The notes: a model not told the origin generated them from the sequence alone. DNA of 52,392 nt from Legionellales bacterium (GCA_002722995.1 PBNF01000012.1:1-52392), one strand, 5' to 3'; counted from the stretch's first letter, positions 36,862-47,584 are shown. Program-made: numbers and translations.

Positions 36862-37866
36862 ATGCCTATTCAATTTGAACTACCCCAAAGTCAAATTGCA
36901 ACCTACCCTGCACCTGAACGCACACAAGCACGTATGCTCTGTTTAGATCGAACACATCATACATACCAAGATCAACATGTTTATGACTTACCCAACTGCC
37001 TTAAACCTAATGATTGCTTGATATTGAACAACACTCAAGTTATTCCTGCTCAGTTTAAAGGGCGAAAAGCAACTGGAGGTCATATTCATTGTCAAGTTGA
37101 TCAAATCCATGATGACCACCAAGCCACCCTCTTTATTAAATCTAGCCATGCACCACAACCCGGTGATACCGTATATTTTGATCAAGATTTATCCGCGGCC
37201 ATTCTTTCAAAAAAAGGTCCTCGGTTTACTGTGCGCTTTAACCAACCAATTCAATCCGTATTAAATTGTATTGGACAACCCCCCATTCCGCCTTATCTTA
37301 AACGTACAGCAGAACCAATCGATATTGAGCGTTATCAAACCTGTTTTGCAAAACATCCAGGTGCTGTAGCTGCACCCACGGCAGGCTTACACTTTGATAC
37401 AGCGCTTCTTTCCACTTTAAACAATCAAGGGGTTCGTATCGCTGAGCTCACTTTACATGTCGGTGCTGGCACATTCGAACCCATTAATGACACTCACCTT
37501 CAATCAGGTCGACTCCATACAGAATCATTTGAAATCGCCCCTGAGCTGGCACAAGCGTGGCATGAAACCAAATCTGCAGGGGGACGAGTCATTACGGTCG
37601 ACACCACCTGTGTTCGAGCCCTTGAGAGCGCTTATGCGTCTGGTCAAATTCAGCCGCAAACATCAGAAACTGATTGCTTTATTCGGCCTGGTTATGCCTT
37701 CAAAGCCATTGATGGCCTCTTGACCAATTTTCACCTGCCAGGCTCAAGCTTATTATATTTAGTTGCAGCCTTTATTGGGACACCTCAACTTGAGAAAACC
37801 TATCAATATGCCATACAATCAGGATATCGCTTTTACAGCTACGGTGATTGTATGTTAATGCTCTAA
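36862..37866 (+). CDS. queA: S-adenosylmethionine:tRNA ribosyltransferase-isomerase QueA
   Basis: Transfers and rearranges the ribose of SAM onto preQ1 in tRNA to form epoxyqueuosine. The 334 aa are typical. Landmarks: FELPQSQIATYPA at the start, GAVAAPTAGLHFD near 170-182, LHVGAGTFEPI near 197-207, and the C-terminal TNFHLPGSSLLYLV. ATG 36862 is preceded by GGGGATTGT; two in-frame TTG codons just upstream are less likely. tgt follows by 79 nt, the usual queuosine pair. Confidence 0.96.
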   Translation: MPIQFELPQSQIATYPAPERTQARMLCLDRTHHTYQDQHVYDLPNCLKPNDCLILNNTQVIPAQFKGRKATGGHIHCQVDQIHDDHQATLFIKSSHAPQPGDTVYFDQDLSAAILSKKGPRFTVRFNQPIQSVLNCIGQPPIPPYLKRTAEPIDIERYQTCFAKHPGAVAAPTAGLHFDTALLSTLNNQGVRIAELTLHVGAGTFEPINDTHLQSGRLHTESFEIAPELAQAWHETKSAGGRVITVDTTCVRALESAYASGQIQPQTSETDCFIRPGYAFKAIDGLLTNFHLPGSSLLYLVAAFIGTPQLEKTYQYAIQSGYRFYSYGDCMLML

Positions 37867-37930
37867 TCGTTTGATTTGAGTGAAAGCTTTGAATCTTGGA
37901 TCAGTTCAGTTAAGATCTACATACATTTAA

Positions 37931-39088
<1,158 letters not shown>

Positions 39089-39144
39089 ATTTTAGAGCTC
39101 AAAATAATATAACGTTCATGCTTTAAATAAAAAGAATACACGTT

Positions 39145-42100
39145 ATGAAAATTTTTGATCGTCCAACTTATTATTCGCTATTCATTATCACCCTTACTAC
39201 TTCAGTAGCGGCTTATATCGCAAGCCTTTGTGCCCTTCCGATTGAACCTATTCTAGCCCTTGTTCTTATCATAATGGCTTATCCTTGCTTTCACGGCATG
39301 AGCTATCAATATGCAATCACACCACTTGAAGCAAGAATGAGAACTTTGATCACTTTACTTGCTTATCCAATTGTAATACTCACACAATTGAGCCTTTTAT
39401 CACTCAATCATTGGGGTATTGATCTGCCTCATCTGCCAAGTATCATCATAGCCGCTCACATTGTGATTTTTTTAACCTCTGGTTTATTCTGTAGGCTATA
39501 TTTTAATCAACGATTAGAGACCTCTAAAGGATTGCAATACAAATTAAAAATTCATGAATGGTGTGAAGCATATCCTTGTCTCGATAGAATCGCACAAACA
39601 TGGACCCCTCAACCGTTTGAACATGAATCAGTCAATGAGTTTGTCTCACACTGCATTGGAAGTGGCACTTTAGCAATACAACATCATCCTTCTAGAAGGA
39701 TAATACGTATGAAACACCCAATAGCAGCACTTCACGGTAAGGTCACTGCAACATGTGCGGCAGGAGATGCTGCATCCACTCAAGGCAATGAAGCCCATAC
39801 CTTTCGTGTCGGGGCAAGTTCCAGTGATGATCCTGCCACATTTTGCAGCTTAATATACTACCCTGTGATTCATGGACTCTTATATTATTCAAAAGCATTC
39901 CAGTCATTTTTATCTTCAACATTAAATGACGAGTTTAGCCCACTGACCAAAGAACAATTTCTCGTAGCATTACGTGAAGTTCAGGGATGCTGCGGTCATG
40001 ATTATGCAACACCTAAAGGTGCTGGTACAAAACGCTCTGTCAAAATTTACATTAAAAATGATCGAACAGGCTATGAGGATAATCAAACACAGGTGCCTAT
40101 TGAGTATGATGCATCTCTAAAGTTTTATCAGCAGATCATGCAAGCGCTCCCAAGTGATGTTGCATCATGGGACACGGACTTGGAACAGCTCTATGCATCA
40201 ATGTCTCAAACACGATTACACATTAGAGCATCTGATCGAGAGACACTCCTTAGATTCTTTCAAGAAACAAAATTATCTTCAGATGAACTTGGAGTACATT
40301 ATCGAACATTAACATTTAATAAATTTCTCACTCGATTAGTGACAGCACGCTATGGGATGGCTTACCTTGATGGTCGATTCCTTTCGCCCCGATTGGTGGA
40401 ACATGAAGCTCAATTTATGGCTATCCTCAATAAGGAGCTATACGCATCGTTATTAGATCAGCTCAAAGAACAGGAGGATCATTCAGACTTCAAAGAACAG
40501 GAGGATCATTCAGACTTCTATGCAACGCTCACTGTTGAATCACTCCAGGCGCGCTTAAATTCCACACCAGAAGAACTGAAGGCACTTAATCCTCCATTGC
40601 ATCCAATTGAGAACCGTTTTTTAACACAACCCATTCGTCAATACATTGCAAATAGAATGATTTTAAAGGCTATGCACCACAATCCACTATGCGCTGAATA
40701 CCTAACACGCCGGGAGTTTGCAGTATCTCCACTGGTTGGGATAAGTATAGAATCTCCTCTATGCCATGCTGGATTTCGTCCTCAATCTAGAAACCCATAT
40801 CCAGCATCGAAACTAAATCCTCAATCTACACCCACTTCAGTCTCTTATCCAGCGGGCGTTGAATTTAGAAACCACGAATCTTTAGGTCAGTCTCCAGATG
40901 CTTTTTATGCTCTAAAATCAACAATTCAAAGCATTCAAAACCCAGACCATGCGATGGAAGGGTTATCAGAAGCCGTTCTTGAAGGCTGTTATCCTAGCGG
41001 CGGATCAGAAATTGCTCATACGCTCATTGAACAGGCTTATTCTGATCCAAAAGATCAATCAAGGATTAAGGATTTATATGACCGGAACTGCACAATAGAT
41101 GCCGGCAGATGGAAAGCTCGCACTCAAGCACAATTGGCGCTACACATTGAAACCAGTTGTTTAAGATCAGCACAAGATATTATTCAATTTAAAGGGTTAG
41201 GCCTGGGTGCGTTTGGATGCACACCAAAATCCGGGGGATTTCCTGAAGATTTAGGCACTCAATTATTCATGCTTGCGCTTCAAGATGCAATTCAAGAAAC
41301 TCACTCTGTTTGGCAAGGCAAAGTTAATGCATTTGAAATCATCAACCTGCCTCCAGATCTTCAACATGCAAAACATTGCCAAGCAACAAAAAAGTCTTAT
41401 AAATCCTATGTTACTGATATCATAGACACAAATGATTCAGAGGTTAAAATTTTTAGAACCTGTAATTTATACCCTTGTGCAGATCCCTCACAAAAAAAAT
41501 TAGCATTAGTTGATCAAGCACTGCAAAAGTATCCAATAGCAAGTGATGAAGCCGAAAGGTCTTCTTCTAGCCCACCCTCAACTAAACAGGGCTGGCTTTC
41601 AACCTTAGCTCTTCAATGCACTAAATTATTGGGGGGGGCTAAACCACCCACCTTCGAGGAATTAAAAGAGCCTCTATATCAAAATATGCGTCAATTACAA
41701 CACCATTACCAAAGCCATATTCAGAAATATGACTGTAAACACATTTCATTCGAGGATGGATCTGTATTAGACATAGGCATCGGTCGGGAGCGCAAAAAAC
41801 CTTATTTCGCTGACCACGATAGGTCCATTGAATTGGATACTAAGACCGGTGATATTACTATATATGATAAATCAAAGAAACAATCTGTTACAGACCCTCG
41901 TGAACAGATCACTTGTCTACAAAGCTTTTTAAATCTTTCTAAGGCAGTCATTTCACATTCAATAACAGATCAAGATCAATCATCTCAACAAGCAACATTC
42001 AGGGCAGACTCGACTCAAAATGCAAGTGATACTCATCAACTTCAACAAGACTCACCCAGCACAGCACCCGATCAATCTAAAGGTAGCGCTGAATCTCAAC

Positions 42101-42228
42101 GCCCCGCATTCAGTACAGAGTTAGGTCTAAGAGACGCAAATCCTACACCTACAGCGACCACTCCTAGTGAGGCTGGAGCTCAAGATGAAAGTCATTGTCA
42201 ACAACTTGGTGGGGATTCACCACGCTAA
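39145..42228 (+). CDS. ORFan: four membrane helices plus large soluble region (1027 aa)
   Basis: Not recognised. Residues about 8-30, 33-52, 66-90 and 97-118 are membrane segments; the remaining 900 residues look cytosolic. A perfect 27-bp tandem repeat duplicates nine residues (KEQEDHSDF) near 441-458. Around 685-715, FKGLGLGAFGC followed by a helical LGTQLFMLALQDAIQE run recalls the GxGxxG region of macrodomain-like folds, but only faintly. The last 90 residues are polar and probably disordered (Ser, Thr, Gln, Asp, Pro rich). The Shine-Dalgarno is weak. It is wedged between tgt and yajC, which are normally adjacent in gammaproteobacteria, implying lineage-specific insertion. Function unknown; a secreted or host-directed protein is one possibility. 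Confidence 0.8.
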   Translation: MKIFDRPTYYSLFIITLTTSVAAYIASLCALPIEPILALVLIIMAYPCFHGMSYQYAITPLEARMRTLITLLAYPIVILTQLSLLSLNHWGIDLPHLPSIIIAAHIVIFLTSGLFCRLYFNQRLETSKGLQYKLKIHEWCEAYPCLDRIAQTWTPQPFEHESVNEFVSHCIGSGTLAIQHHPSRRIIRMKHPIAALHGKVTATCAAGDAASTQGNEAHTFRVGASSSDDPATFCSLIYYPVIHGLLYYSKAFQSFLSSTLNDEFSPLTKEQFLVALREVQGCCGHDYATPKGAGTKRSVKIYIKNDRTGYEDNQTQVPIEYDASLKFYQQIMQALPSDVASWDTDLEQLYASMSQTRLHIRASDRETLLRFFQETKLSSDELGVHYRTLTFNKFLTRLVTARYGMAYLDGRFLSPRLVEHEAQFMAILNKELYASLLDQLKEQEDHSDFKEQEDHSDFYATLTVESLQARLNSTPEELKALNPPLHPIENRFLTQPIRQYIANRMILKAMHHNPLCAEYLTRREFAVSPLVGISIESPLCHAGFRPQSRNPYPASKLNPQSTPTSVSYPAGVEFRNHESLGQSPDAFYALKSTIQSIQNPDHAMEGLSEAVLEGCYPSGGSEIAHTLIEQAYSDPKDQSRIKDLYDRNCTIDAGRWKARTQAQLALHIETSCLRSAQDIIQFKGLGLGAFGCTPKSGGFPEDLGTQLFMLALQDAIQETHSVWQGKVNAFEIINLPPDLQHAKHCQATKKSYKSYVTDIIDTNDSEVKIFRTCNLYPCADPSQKKLALVDQALQKYPIASDEAERSSSSPPSTKQGWLSTLALQCTKLLGGAKPPTFEELKEPLYQNMRQLQHHYQSHIQKYDCKHISFEDGSVLDIGIGRERKKPYFADHDRSIELDTKTGDITIYDKSKKQSVTDPREQITCLQSFLNLSKAVISHSITDQDQSSQQATFRADSTQNASDTHQLQQDSPSTAPDQSKGSAESQRPAFSTELGLRDANPTPTATTPSEAGAQDESHCQQLGGDSPR
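40464..40517 (+). repeat. Perfect 27-bp tandem duplication
   Basis: 40464-40490 and 40491-40517 are identical. The unit is nine codons, in frame with the 1027-aa ORFan, so this looks like a recent slippage duplication. Confidence 0.95.
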
Positions 42229-42416
42229 GCTGAACATACTGAGTCCTTTCATTGATAAAATAAAATGGTTGATTTTTTTTACAATTTATTTAAATAACAT
42301 TCAAAAAATCTGTATTTAAAATCAATTCAAGATCACACTCAACCATCATTTTAAAAATGTTGATCTAAATAAATGGTCTGGAATTGATCAAAAGCGCACT
42401 TTGTTAACGTTAGCAT

Positions 42417-42445
42417 TTGCAGTCATCTGGCATTCAAGCTAAATT
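42417..42445 (+). promoter_or_regulatory. Sigma70-type promoter for yajC-secDF
   Basis: TTGCAG (42417-42422) and TAAATT (42440-42445) are 17 nt apart. The start near 42452 leaves 28 nt before the yajC ATG, including its AGGAG. This gives the sec genes independent expression despite the inserted ORFan. Confidence 0.45.
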
Positions 42446-42479
42446 ATCATTGATCTTAAATCATTGCAGGAGCATTAAT

Positions 42480-42845
42480 ATGTCGCCTTATTCAATTATA
42501 CTTGGGCTTTTCATCACAACAACAGCATATGCTTCAGCACAACCACCTTCACAAAACCCCATGAGTATGTTACCCATGATGGTGATTTTCTTAGGATTAT
42601 TTTATTTGATGATTCTTCGCCCTCAAAAAAATCGCCAAAAAGCACATCAGCAGTTGATCAACCAAATTAAAACAGGCGATAAAGTCAGTACCGTAGGTGG
42701 CATCATGGGTGAAATTGAAAGCATTCAAGATCAAGTCGTACAACTTAAAATTGCTGAAAAAGTCGTGATCTCTGTCAATAAAAACAGCATCAATCAAAAC
42801 TTATCGGCCCATACGACGCCTACGGACAGACACACTGATCGTTGA
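42480..42845 (+). CDS. yajC: Sec translocon accessory subunit YajC
   Basis: A small inner-membrane partner of SecDF. The 121-aa protein starts at ATG 42480 behind an AGGAG site; in-frame codons further up have no support. It has an N-terminal signal-like hydrophobic stretch, then the membrane helix LPMMVIFLGLFYLMILRPQ (about 31-49) followed at once by KKNRQKAHQQL and the conserved LINQIKTGDKVSTVGGIMG. The stop overlaps the secD ATG (TGATG). Confidence 0.95.
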   Translation: MSPYSIILGLFITTTAYASAQPPSQNPMSMLPMMVIFLGLFYLMILRPQKNRQKAHQQLINQIKTGDKVSTVGGIMGEIESIQDQVVQLKIAEKVVISVNKNSINQNLSAHTTPTDRHTDR

Positions 42846-44707
42846 TGATAATGAGTCATTCTATATTTAAATCAATTACATTAGCTTGTATCCTGCTGGG
42901 CTCTATTCTTTATACTTTGCCGAACTTTTATGGAGAACAACCTGCAGTCCAACTCAAAGCAAAAGTGGGTCAATCACTTCCCTCTGACTTAAACCAAACC
43001 ATTCAAACAGAACTGACTCAGCATAAGATTGCTTCTCATCTGATCAGCACGCAGCCTAATATGCTTTTAATCGGTTTCAAACACACCACCGATCAACTCA
43101 AAGCTCAATCTATATTACGCCGTGCACTGCCAGATCTCACTGTTGCGCTGAATCTGGCCAGTCAGACCCCTCCTTGGTTAAGGATATTAGGGGCTCAACC
43201 GATGAAACTTGGCTTAGATTTAAGAGGTGGGGTTCATTTCTTATTAGATGTGGATGTAAAAAGCGCCATTCAAACACAACTCAAGCAAGATGCAAAAACG
43301 TTAAATACTGCATTAAATGAGCAAGGGTTCAAAGTCATTGCTGTTCGCACACAACCCGATCATCACCTTCAGATTCAATTACCCGGCACTGCCCTGACCG
43401 AAGCGTTGCGCGCTCAAGTTAAAAAAACCTTACCACATTACACGCATGCCACTACAACACATCAAGGACGTTTGGCCACTGTGTCCATTTTACCGTTACC
43501 CGATCACCTCAACCAAGTGGTTGAATACACTTTATCTCAAACCATCACTACACTGAATAATCGAATCAATGAGCTGGGTGTCAGTGAAGCCATCATTGCA
43601 CGCCAAGGCCGCCATTATATCAGCGTTGACTTACCCGGAGTTCAAGATACGGCTCAGGCCAAAGCATTGCTTGGGAAAACTGCAACGTTACGCTTTCATT
43701 TAGTCGATGATACCCTCACACCCCATGCAGCCAGCATCAATGGTGCGCCACTGGGTAGCCAACTATATCACGATGAATCAGGTCATCCCATTGTATTAAA
43801 CACTGAGCCTGTACTAACAGGAGACGCCATTACCTATGCAAGCAGCACACGCGCTAACGGCCGCCCTGCTGTGGATATTCGATTGGGAAGTGATGCCCTA
43901 AACTTTCACCGCATCACACAAGCGAATATCGGCCAACGGTTGGCTGTACTCTACGTCAATTCTTCTATTCAACCCGCTCAAAATGGACATCCTCGCAAGG
44001 TCATTCATCATGAACGAGTGATCTCAGTTGCAACCATTCAAAGCGCTTTGGGCCAACAATTTCAAATTACAGGCTTGCCCAACGCAGAATATGCAGATAA
44101 TTTAGCTTTATTACTTCGATCTGGAGCATTGGCGGCACCGGTGAGTATTATTGAAGAACTGACCGTTGGCCCCAGTTTAGGTCAAAGCAATATTGACAAA
44201 GGTATTCGTTCGCTTGGCGTCGGATCATTGGCTGTCATTCTTTTTATGTTGCTGTATTATCGATTATTCGGATTAATTGCAAATTTGGCACTTGTTTTAA
44301 ATGTCTTTTTAATTATTTCAACCTTATCGCTTCTTGGGGCAACACTCACATTACCCGGCATTGCTGGCATTGTTCTGACCGTTGGAATGGCGGTTGATGC
44401 TAATGTTTTAATTAACGAACGCATTCGAGAAGAACTACGATTAGGCACCTCTAACCTGATGGCCATTCAAGCAGGCTATGATAGAGCTTTAAGCACCATC
44501 ATCGATGCTAATGTCACCACATTAATCGTTGCAATGATTTTATTCACATTAGGTTCAGGCTCTGTAAAAGGTTTTGCAATCACTTTAACCATTGGATTAA
44601 TTGCCTCGATGTTAACCGCAATTGTCTTCACACGGGCAGTGGTTGAGTGGATATATCATCGTCCTGCACACTCAGGAGCTCCAAAACGTTTATCCATTGG
44701 CATTTAA
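42845..44707 (+). CDS. secD: Protein translocase subunit SecD
   Basis: With SecF, uses the proton gradient to pull secreted proteins through SecYEG. The 620 aa contain a first membrane helix (about 8-24), a large periplasmic domain opening with KLGLDLRGGVHFLLDVD near 112-128, and five C-terminal membrane helices. The conserved proton-path segment TVGMAVDANVLINERIREEL is near 512-531. The ATG at 42845 overlaps the yajC stop; a second ATG at 42851 is an alternative. secF follows after 8 nt. Confidence 0.97.
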   Translation: MIMSHSIFKSITLACILLGSILYTLPNFYGEQPAVQLKAKVGQSLPSDLNQTIQTELTQHKIASHLISTQPNMLLIGFKHTTDQLKAQSILRRALPDLTVALNLASQTPPWLRILGAQPMKLGLDLRGGVHFLLDVDVKSAIQTQLKQDAKTLNTALNEQGFKVIAVRTQPDHHLQIQLPGTALTEALRAQVKKTLPHYTHATTTHQGRLATVSILPLPDHLNQVVEYTLSQTITTLNNRINELGVSEAIIARQGRHYISVDLPGVQDTAQAKALLGKTATLRFHLVDDTLTPHAASINGAPLGSQLYHDESGHPIVLNTEPVLTGDAITYASSTRANGRPAVDIRLGSDALNFHRITQANIGQRLAVLYVNSSIQPAQNGHPRKVIHHERVISVATIQSALGQQFQITGLPNAEYADNLALLLRSGALAAPVSIIEELTVGPSLGQSNIDKGIRSLGVGSLAVILFMLLYYRLFGLIANLALVLNVFLIISTLSLLGATLTLPGIAGIVLTVGMAVDANVLINERIREELRLGTSNLMAIQAGYDRALSTIIDANVTTLIVAMILFTLGSGSVKGFAITLTIGLIASMLTAIVFTRAVVEWIYHRPAHSGAPKRLSIGI

Positions 44708-44715
44708 GGATCATT

Positions 44716-45633
44716 ATGGAATTCTTTAATCAAAACACCTGCATTGATTTCATGCGACAAAAAACATATGCCATGATTTTTTCAATACTCTTAGCATTCG
44801 CCTCTTGTATCTCTATAGCCTACTATGGCTTGAATCTAGGGCTAGACTTCACAGGTGGAACACAAATCGAACTCATGAGCACTCAAAGCATTGAGGTTGA
44901 GGCCTTACGTCACCGCCTTGAAGCGAATGGCTTTCCAGATGCCAGCGTTCAATTATATGGAACCGCTCAACACGCCATGGTTCGAGTCGCTGAACACCCT
45001 CATTTAGCACAAGCTCAACTACGTAGTCGTATTCAGCAAGCCGCACCTGATTGCCGTATTCTAAAACTGGAATTCATTGGCCCTCAAGTAGGCCAAACAC
45101 TATTGAACAATGGCATCCTTGCCATTATTGTTTCAATGTTAGCCACCATGGCTTATATTGCAGTTCGTTTTGATTATCGGTTTGCGGTCAGTGCTGCAGT
45201 ATCTCTCATTCATGACCCTGTCTTAATTTTGGGGGTATTTGCATACTTTCAACTTGAATTCAATCTTGTATCGTTAGCGGCTTTACTCACGATCTTAGGC
45301 TATTCGTTAAATGACACCATTGTGGTCTATGATCGAATTCGAGAAAACTTTAGACTCTTTCATAAAAAAAGCCCGACTGAAATTGTAAACCTCTCAATCA
45401 ATCAAACCCTCTCTCGAACCATCATGACTTCAGGTTTAACTTTATTAGTGGTTCTGGCGTTATGTTTACTGGGGGGAGAAACCTTAAGAGGCTTTTCTGT
45501 TGCACTGATTGTGGGCATTGTGATTGGCACCTATTCATCCATTTATGTTGCAGGGGCGCTATCAGTGGTCTTGGGCTTGGATCGTAAGGCATTATTAAAT
45601 CCTTCCAAGTCGACTCAAACGTTGCAAGTATGA
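44716..45633 (+). CDS. secF: Protein translocase subunit SecF
   Basis: Partner of SecD. The 305-aa protein has a first membrane helix (about 18-39), GLDFTGGTQIEL near 40-51, a small periplasmic domain, and five further helices with the characteristic GYSLNDTIVVYDRIREN near 200-215. ATG 44716 has an AAGGA site; codons upstream lie inside secD. The stop overlaps the pcm ATG by 4 nt (ATGA). Confidence 0.96.
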   Translation: MEFFNQNTCIDFMRQKTYAMIFSILLAFASCISIAYYGLNLGLDFTGGTQIELMSTQSIEVEALRHRLEANGFPDASVQLYGTAQHAMVRVAEHPHLAQAQLRSRIQQAAPDCRILKLEFIGPQVGQTLLNNGILAIIVSMLATMAYIAVRFDYRFAVSAAVSLIHDPVLILGVFAYFQLEFNLVSLAALLTILGYSLNDTIVVYDRIRENFRLFHKKSPTEIVNLSINQTLSRTIMTSGLTLLVVLALCLLGGETLRGFSVALIVGIVIGTYSSIYVAGALSVVLGLDRKALLNPSKSTQTLQV

Positions 45634-46277
45634 CTGAAACCCCGCCTCAATCATGTTTACAACAGCTGTTTAAACACTTTGAGGCCACTGCAAATCAAAC
45701 CGGGATGACCGAACCACCTTCTTCTGTTTTAGAGGCTTTTTGTAAAGTTAATCGTGCTCAATTTGTCCCTGAAACTCAACGCACATACGCTTGGGAGGAT
45801 CGCCCACTGATCATTGGGTGTGAACAAACCATTTCTCAACCGTTCATGGTGGTCTTAATGACGGCATTGAGTCAGATTCAATCCCACACACATATTTTAG
45901 AAATAGGCACTGGTTCTGGGTATCAAACTGCTTTATTGTCACATCTGGCTGCACATGTCACGACGTTTGAAGTAATTCCTGAACTTTCAAAACAAGCTCA
46001 ACGTCGGTTATCTAAATATTCAAACATCACATTTCATATGACACATGAAGATCACACGCCTCAATCGAATCAACACTATGATGCTATTTTAGTCACCTGT
46101 TGTGCTCCAGCATACCCTGGCGCACTTGTGAGTCAACTCAACATTCATGGCCGTCTTGTGATTCCGATTCAAAGAGGCCCCACACAGCACCTTTATGTCA
46201 TTCAAAAAAGGCCGCGTTACATTGAGCATACTCAAATCATGCCCGTACGCTTTGTGCCGATGCAAACCATGAGTTAA
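45630..46277 (+). CDS. Protein-L-isoaspartate O-methyltransferase family protein
   Basis: The family methylates L-isoaspartyl residues to repair aged proteins. The 215 aa carry the SAM motif ILEIGTGSGYQTALLSHL near 89-106, the preceding IGCEQTISQPFMV substrate-loop segment near 58-70, and GRLVIPIQRG near 173-182, all Pcm hallmarks. The catalytic Ser of the TISQP motif is present. It is translationally coupled to secF by a 4-nt overlap, an uncommon neighbour for Pcm, whose usual partner in enteric bacteria is surE. A subfamily with another substrate cannot be excluded. Confidence 0.85.
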   Translation: MTETPPQSCLQQLFKHFEATANQTGMTEPPSSVLEAFCKVNRAQFVPETQRTYAWEDRPLIIGCEQTISQPFMVVLMTALSQIQSHTHILEIGTGSGYQTALLSHLAAHVTTFEVIPELSKQAQRRLSKYSNITFHMTHEDHTPQSNQHYDAILVTCCAPAYPGALVSQLNIHGRLVIPIQRGPTQHLYVIQKRPRYIEHTQIMPVRFVPMQTMS

Positions 46278-46457
46278 GGATTGACCTGATCTTCCACTTG
46301 ATGATGCACCCTCAAGATTTGACTCACTCTACCATGATGATAAAACGCCAATCATTCATCTTAAATATACCATGACAGTGTAACAAAGCACTCAAGCGCT
46401 GGATGGTGCACCTACTGACCCATACGCTTTAACTTACTCATGAAAAAAGTTGAATGA

Positions 46458-47276
46458 TCATGCTGCTGTAAGACGCAATGATTTTAAAATCAATGCCTGA
46501 AGATCGGGTAGCACCGCATGACGCGCAACAATCATAGCGGCTGTATCAGGCTTGAGTGGCTGACCTGAAAAATCAACGCCAACCACGCCTGATTCCAAAG
46601 CAATGAGGAGCCCTGCAGCTACATCCCATGGTTTCAAATCGACCCCCCAAAAACCATGCCATCGACCTGCTGCGACATAAGCAAGGTCTAATGCCGCTGA
46701 ACCCATTCGACGAACATTCGCTGGATAATTCATCACTGCATTTAAAACAGCCATTTGCTGAGCCATTGACAATGACGATTGAAGCCGAGGAAATCCAGAA
46801 GCCAATACATAATGTTTCAAAGAACCCTGATGACTGAGCTTGATACGTTTTTGATTGAGTGTTGCACCCTGACCTAAATGCGCTTGAAATGTCTCATCTC
46901 GAATAGGGTCATAAATAACACCGCAAATGATTTTGCCTGCTTTTTCAACAGCAATAGACGTACAAAAGTGTGGGACCCCTTGCATAAAGTTACTGGTTCC
47001 ATCAATAGGGTCAATGATCCAGCGTGTTTGTGCATCTGATTCAATCGTACGAGCAGGTTCAACAGCACCTACTTCTTCAGATAAAATTGAATGCCCAGGG
47101 TAATATTTATGAATATGCTCAATGATTAAATGTTCTACAGCTTGGTCAACATTTGTCACAAAATCATTTGGCGCCTTTTCCATCACTTGAATACGATCTA
47201 AACGATCGTAAGCTTGGAGCATTAAACGTCCTGCCGCATGCGCTGCCATTGTTGCAACATGTAATAATCCACTCAT
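46458..47276 (-). CDS. suhB: Inositol-1-monophosphatase SuhB
   Basis: A magnesium-dependent phosphatase of the IMPase fold; in E. coli SuhB also joins the rRNA antitermination complex. The 272 aa show EEVG near 67-70, the metal-binding motif IDPIDGTSNFMQG near 87-99, and a C-terminal WGVDLKPWDVAAGLLI. It is divergent from trmJ, the same arrangement as in E. coli (suhB/trmJ-iscR). An AGGG site lies before the ATG. Confidence 0.93.
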   Translation of the reverse strand: MSGLLHVATMAAHAAGRLMLQAYDRLDRIQVMEKAPNDFVTNVDQAVEHLIIEHIHKYYPGHSILSEEVGAVEPARTIESDAQTRWIIDPIDGTSNFMQGVPHFCTSIAVEKAGKIICGVIYDPIRDETFQAHLGQGATLNQKRIKLSHQGSLKHYVLASGFPRLQSSLSMAQQMAVLNAVMNYPANVRRMGSAALDLAYVAAGRWHGFWGVDLKPWDVAAGLLIALESGVVGVDFSGQPLKPDTAAMIVARHAVLPDLQALILKSLRLTAA

Positions 47277-47365
47277 AACAACCCTAAGCTTAATGAATCA
47301 ATATAAATCATATCAAAATTGAATTGATTAAACCAGGAGAGAATCTGGCCTATGCTGATTAAATA

Positions 47366-47374
47366 TGCTATATT
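47366..47374 (+). promoter_or_regulatory. Extended -10 promoter for trmJ
   Basis: TGCTATATT fits an extended -10 (TG-N-TATATT), which needs no strong -35. The predicted start near 47381 leaves a 200-nt leader before trmJ that contains a 59-codon frame. Confidence 0.35.
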
Positions 47375-47404
47375 CATGGGATTAAAAACAATGGATTTTA
47401 ATGA

Positions 47405-47584
47405 ATGTCTTTAGTTTTGTCCTGTTTCAATAGTGGTCATTTAAATGGGCCTCTATTCTTCAGTCAATGGAGATTGCATCATCAGTGCAGCAATCCAACT
47501 GATAGCACTTTAATCCCTGAAAAGGCTTTAAAACAAACACCTCTTATTTCATATCTAAATTGTCTAAAGGTCACGTACCGATGA
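47405..47584 (+). CDS. Possible 59-aa leader ORF coupled to trmJ
   Basis: An ATG-initiated frame of 59 codons fills the trmJ leader; its TGA overlaps the trmJ ATG (ATGA), as for translationally coupled genes. The product begins MSLVLSCFNSGHLNGPLFF and has no family I recognise. The Shine-Dalgarno is weak (a GGA 10 nt or more upstream). The stop overlap and downstream position relative to the promoter are suggestive, but the frame could be chance. The rest of the 47277-47580 suhB-trmJ gap shows only an inverted repeat (CCAG...CTGG, 47333-47348). Confidence 0.3.
   Translation: MSLVLSCFNSGHLNGPLFFSQWRLHHQCSNPTDSTLIPEKALKQTPLISYLNCLKVTYR

Noticed and set aside
47333-47348. CCAG...CTGG inverted repeat upstream of trmJ as an IscR site
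   Set aside because: It is short and does not match the known IscR binding patterns; iscR itself is absent here.
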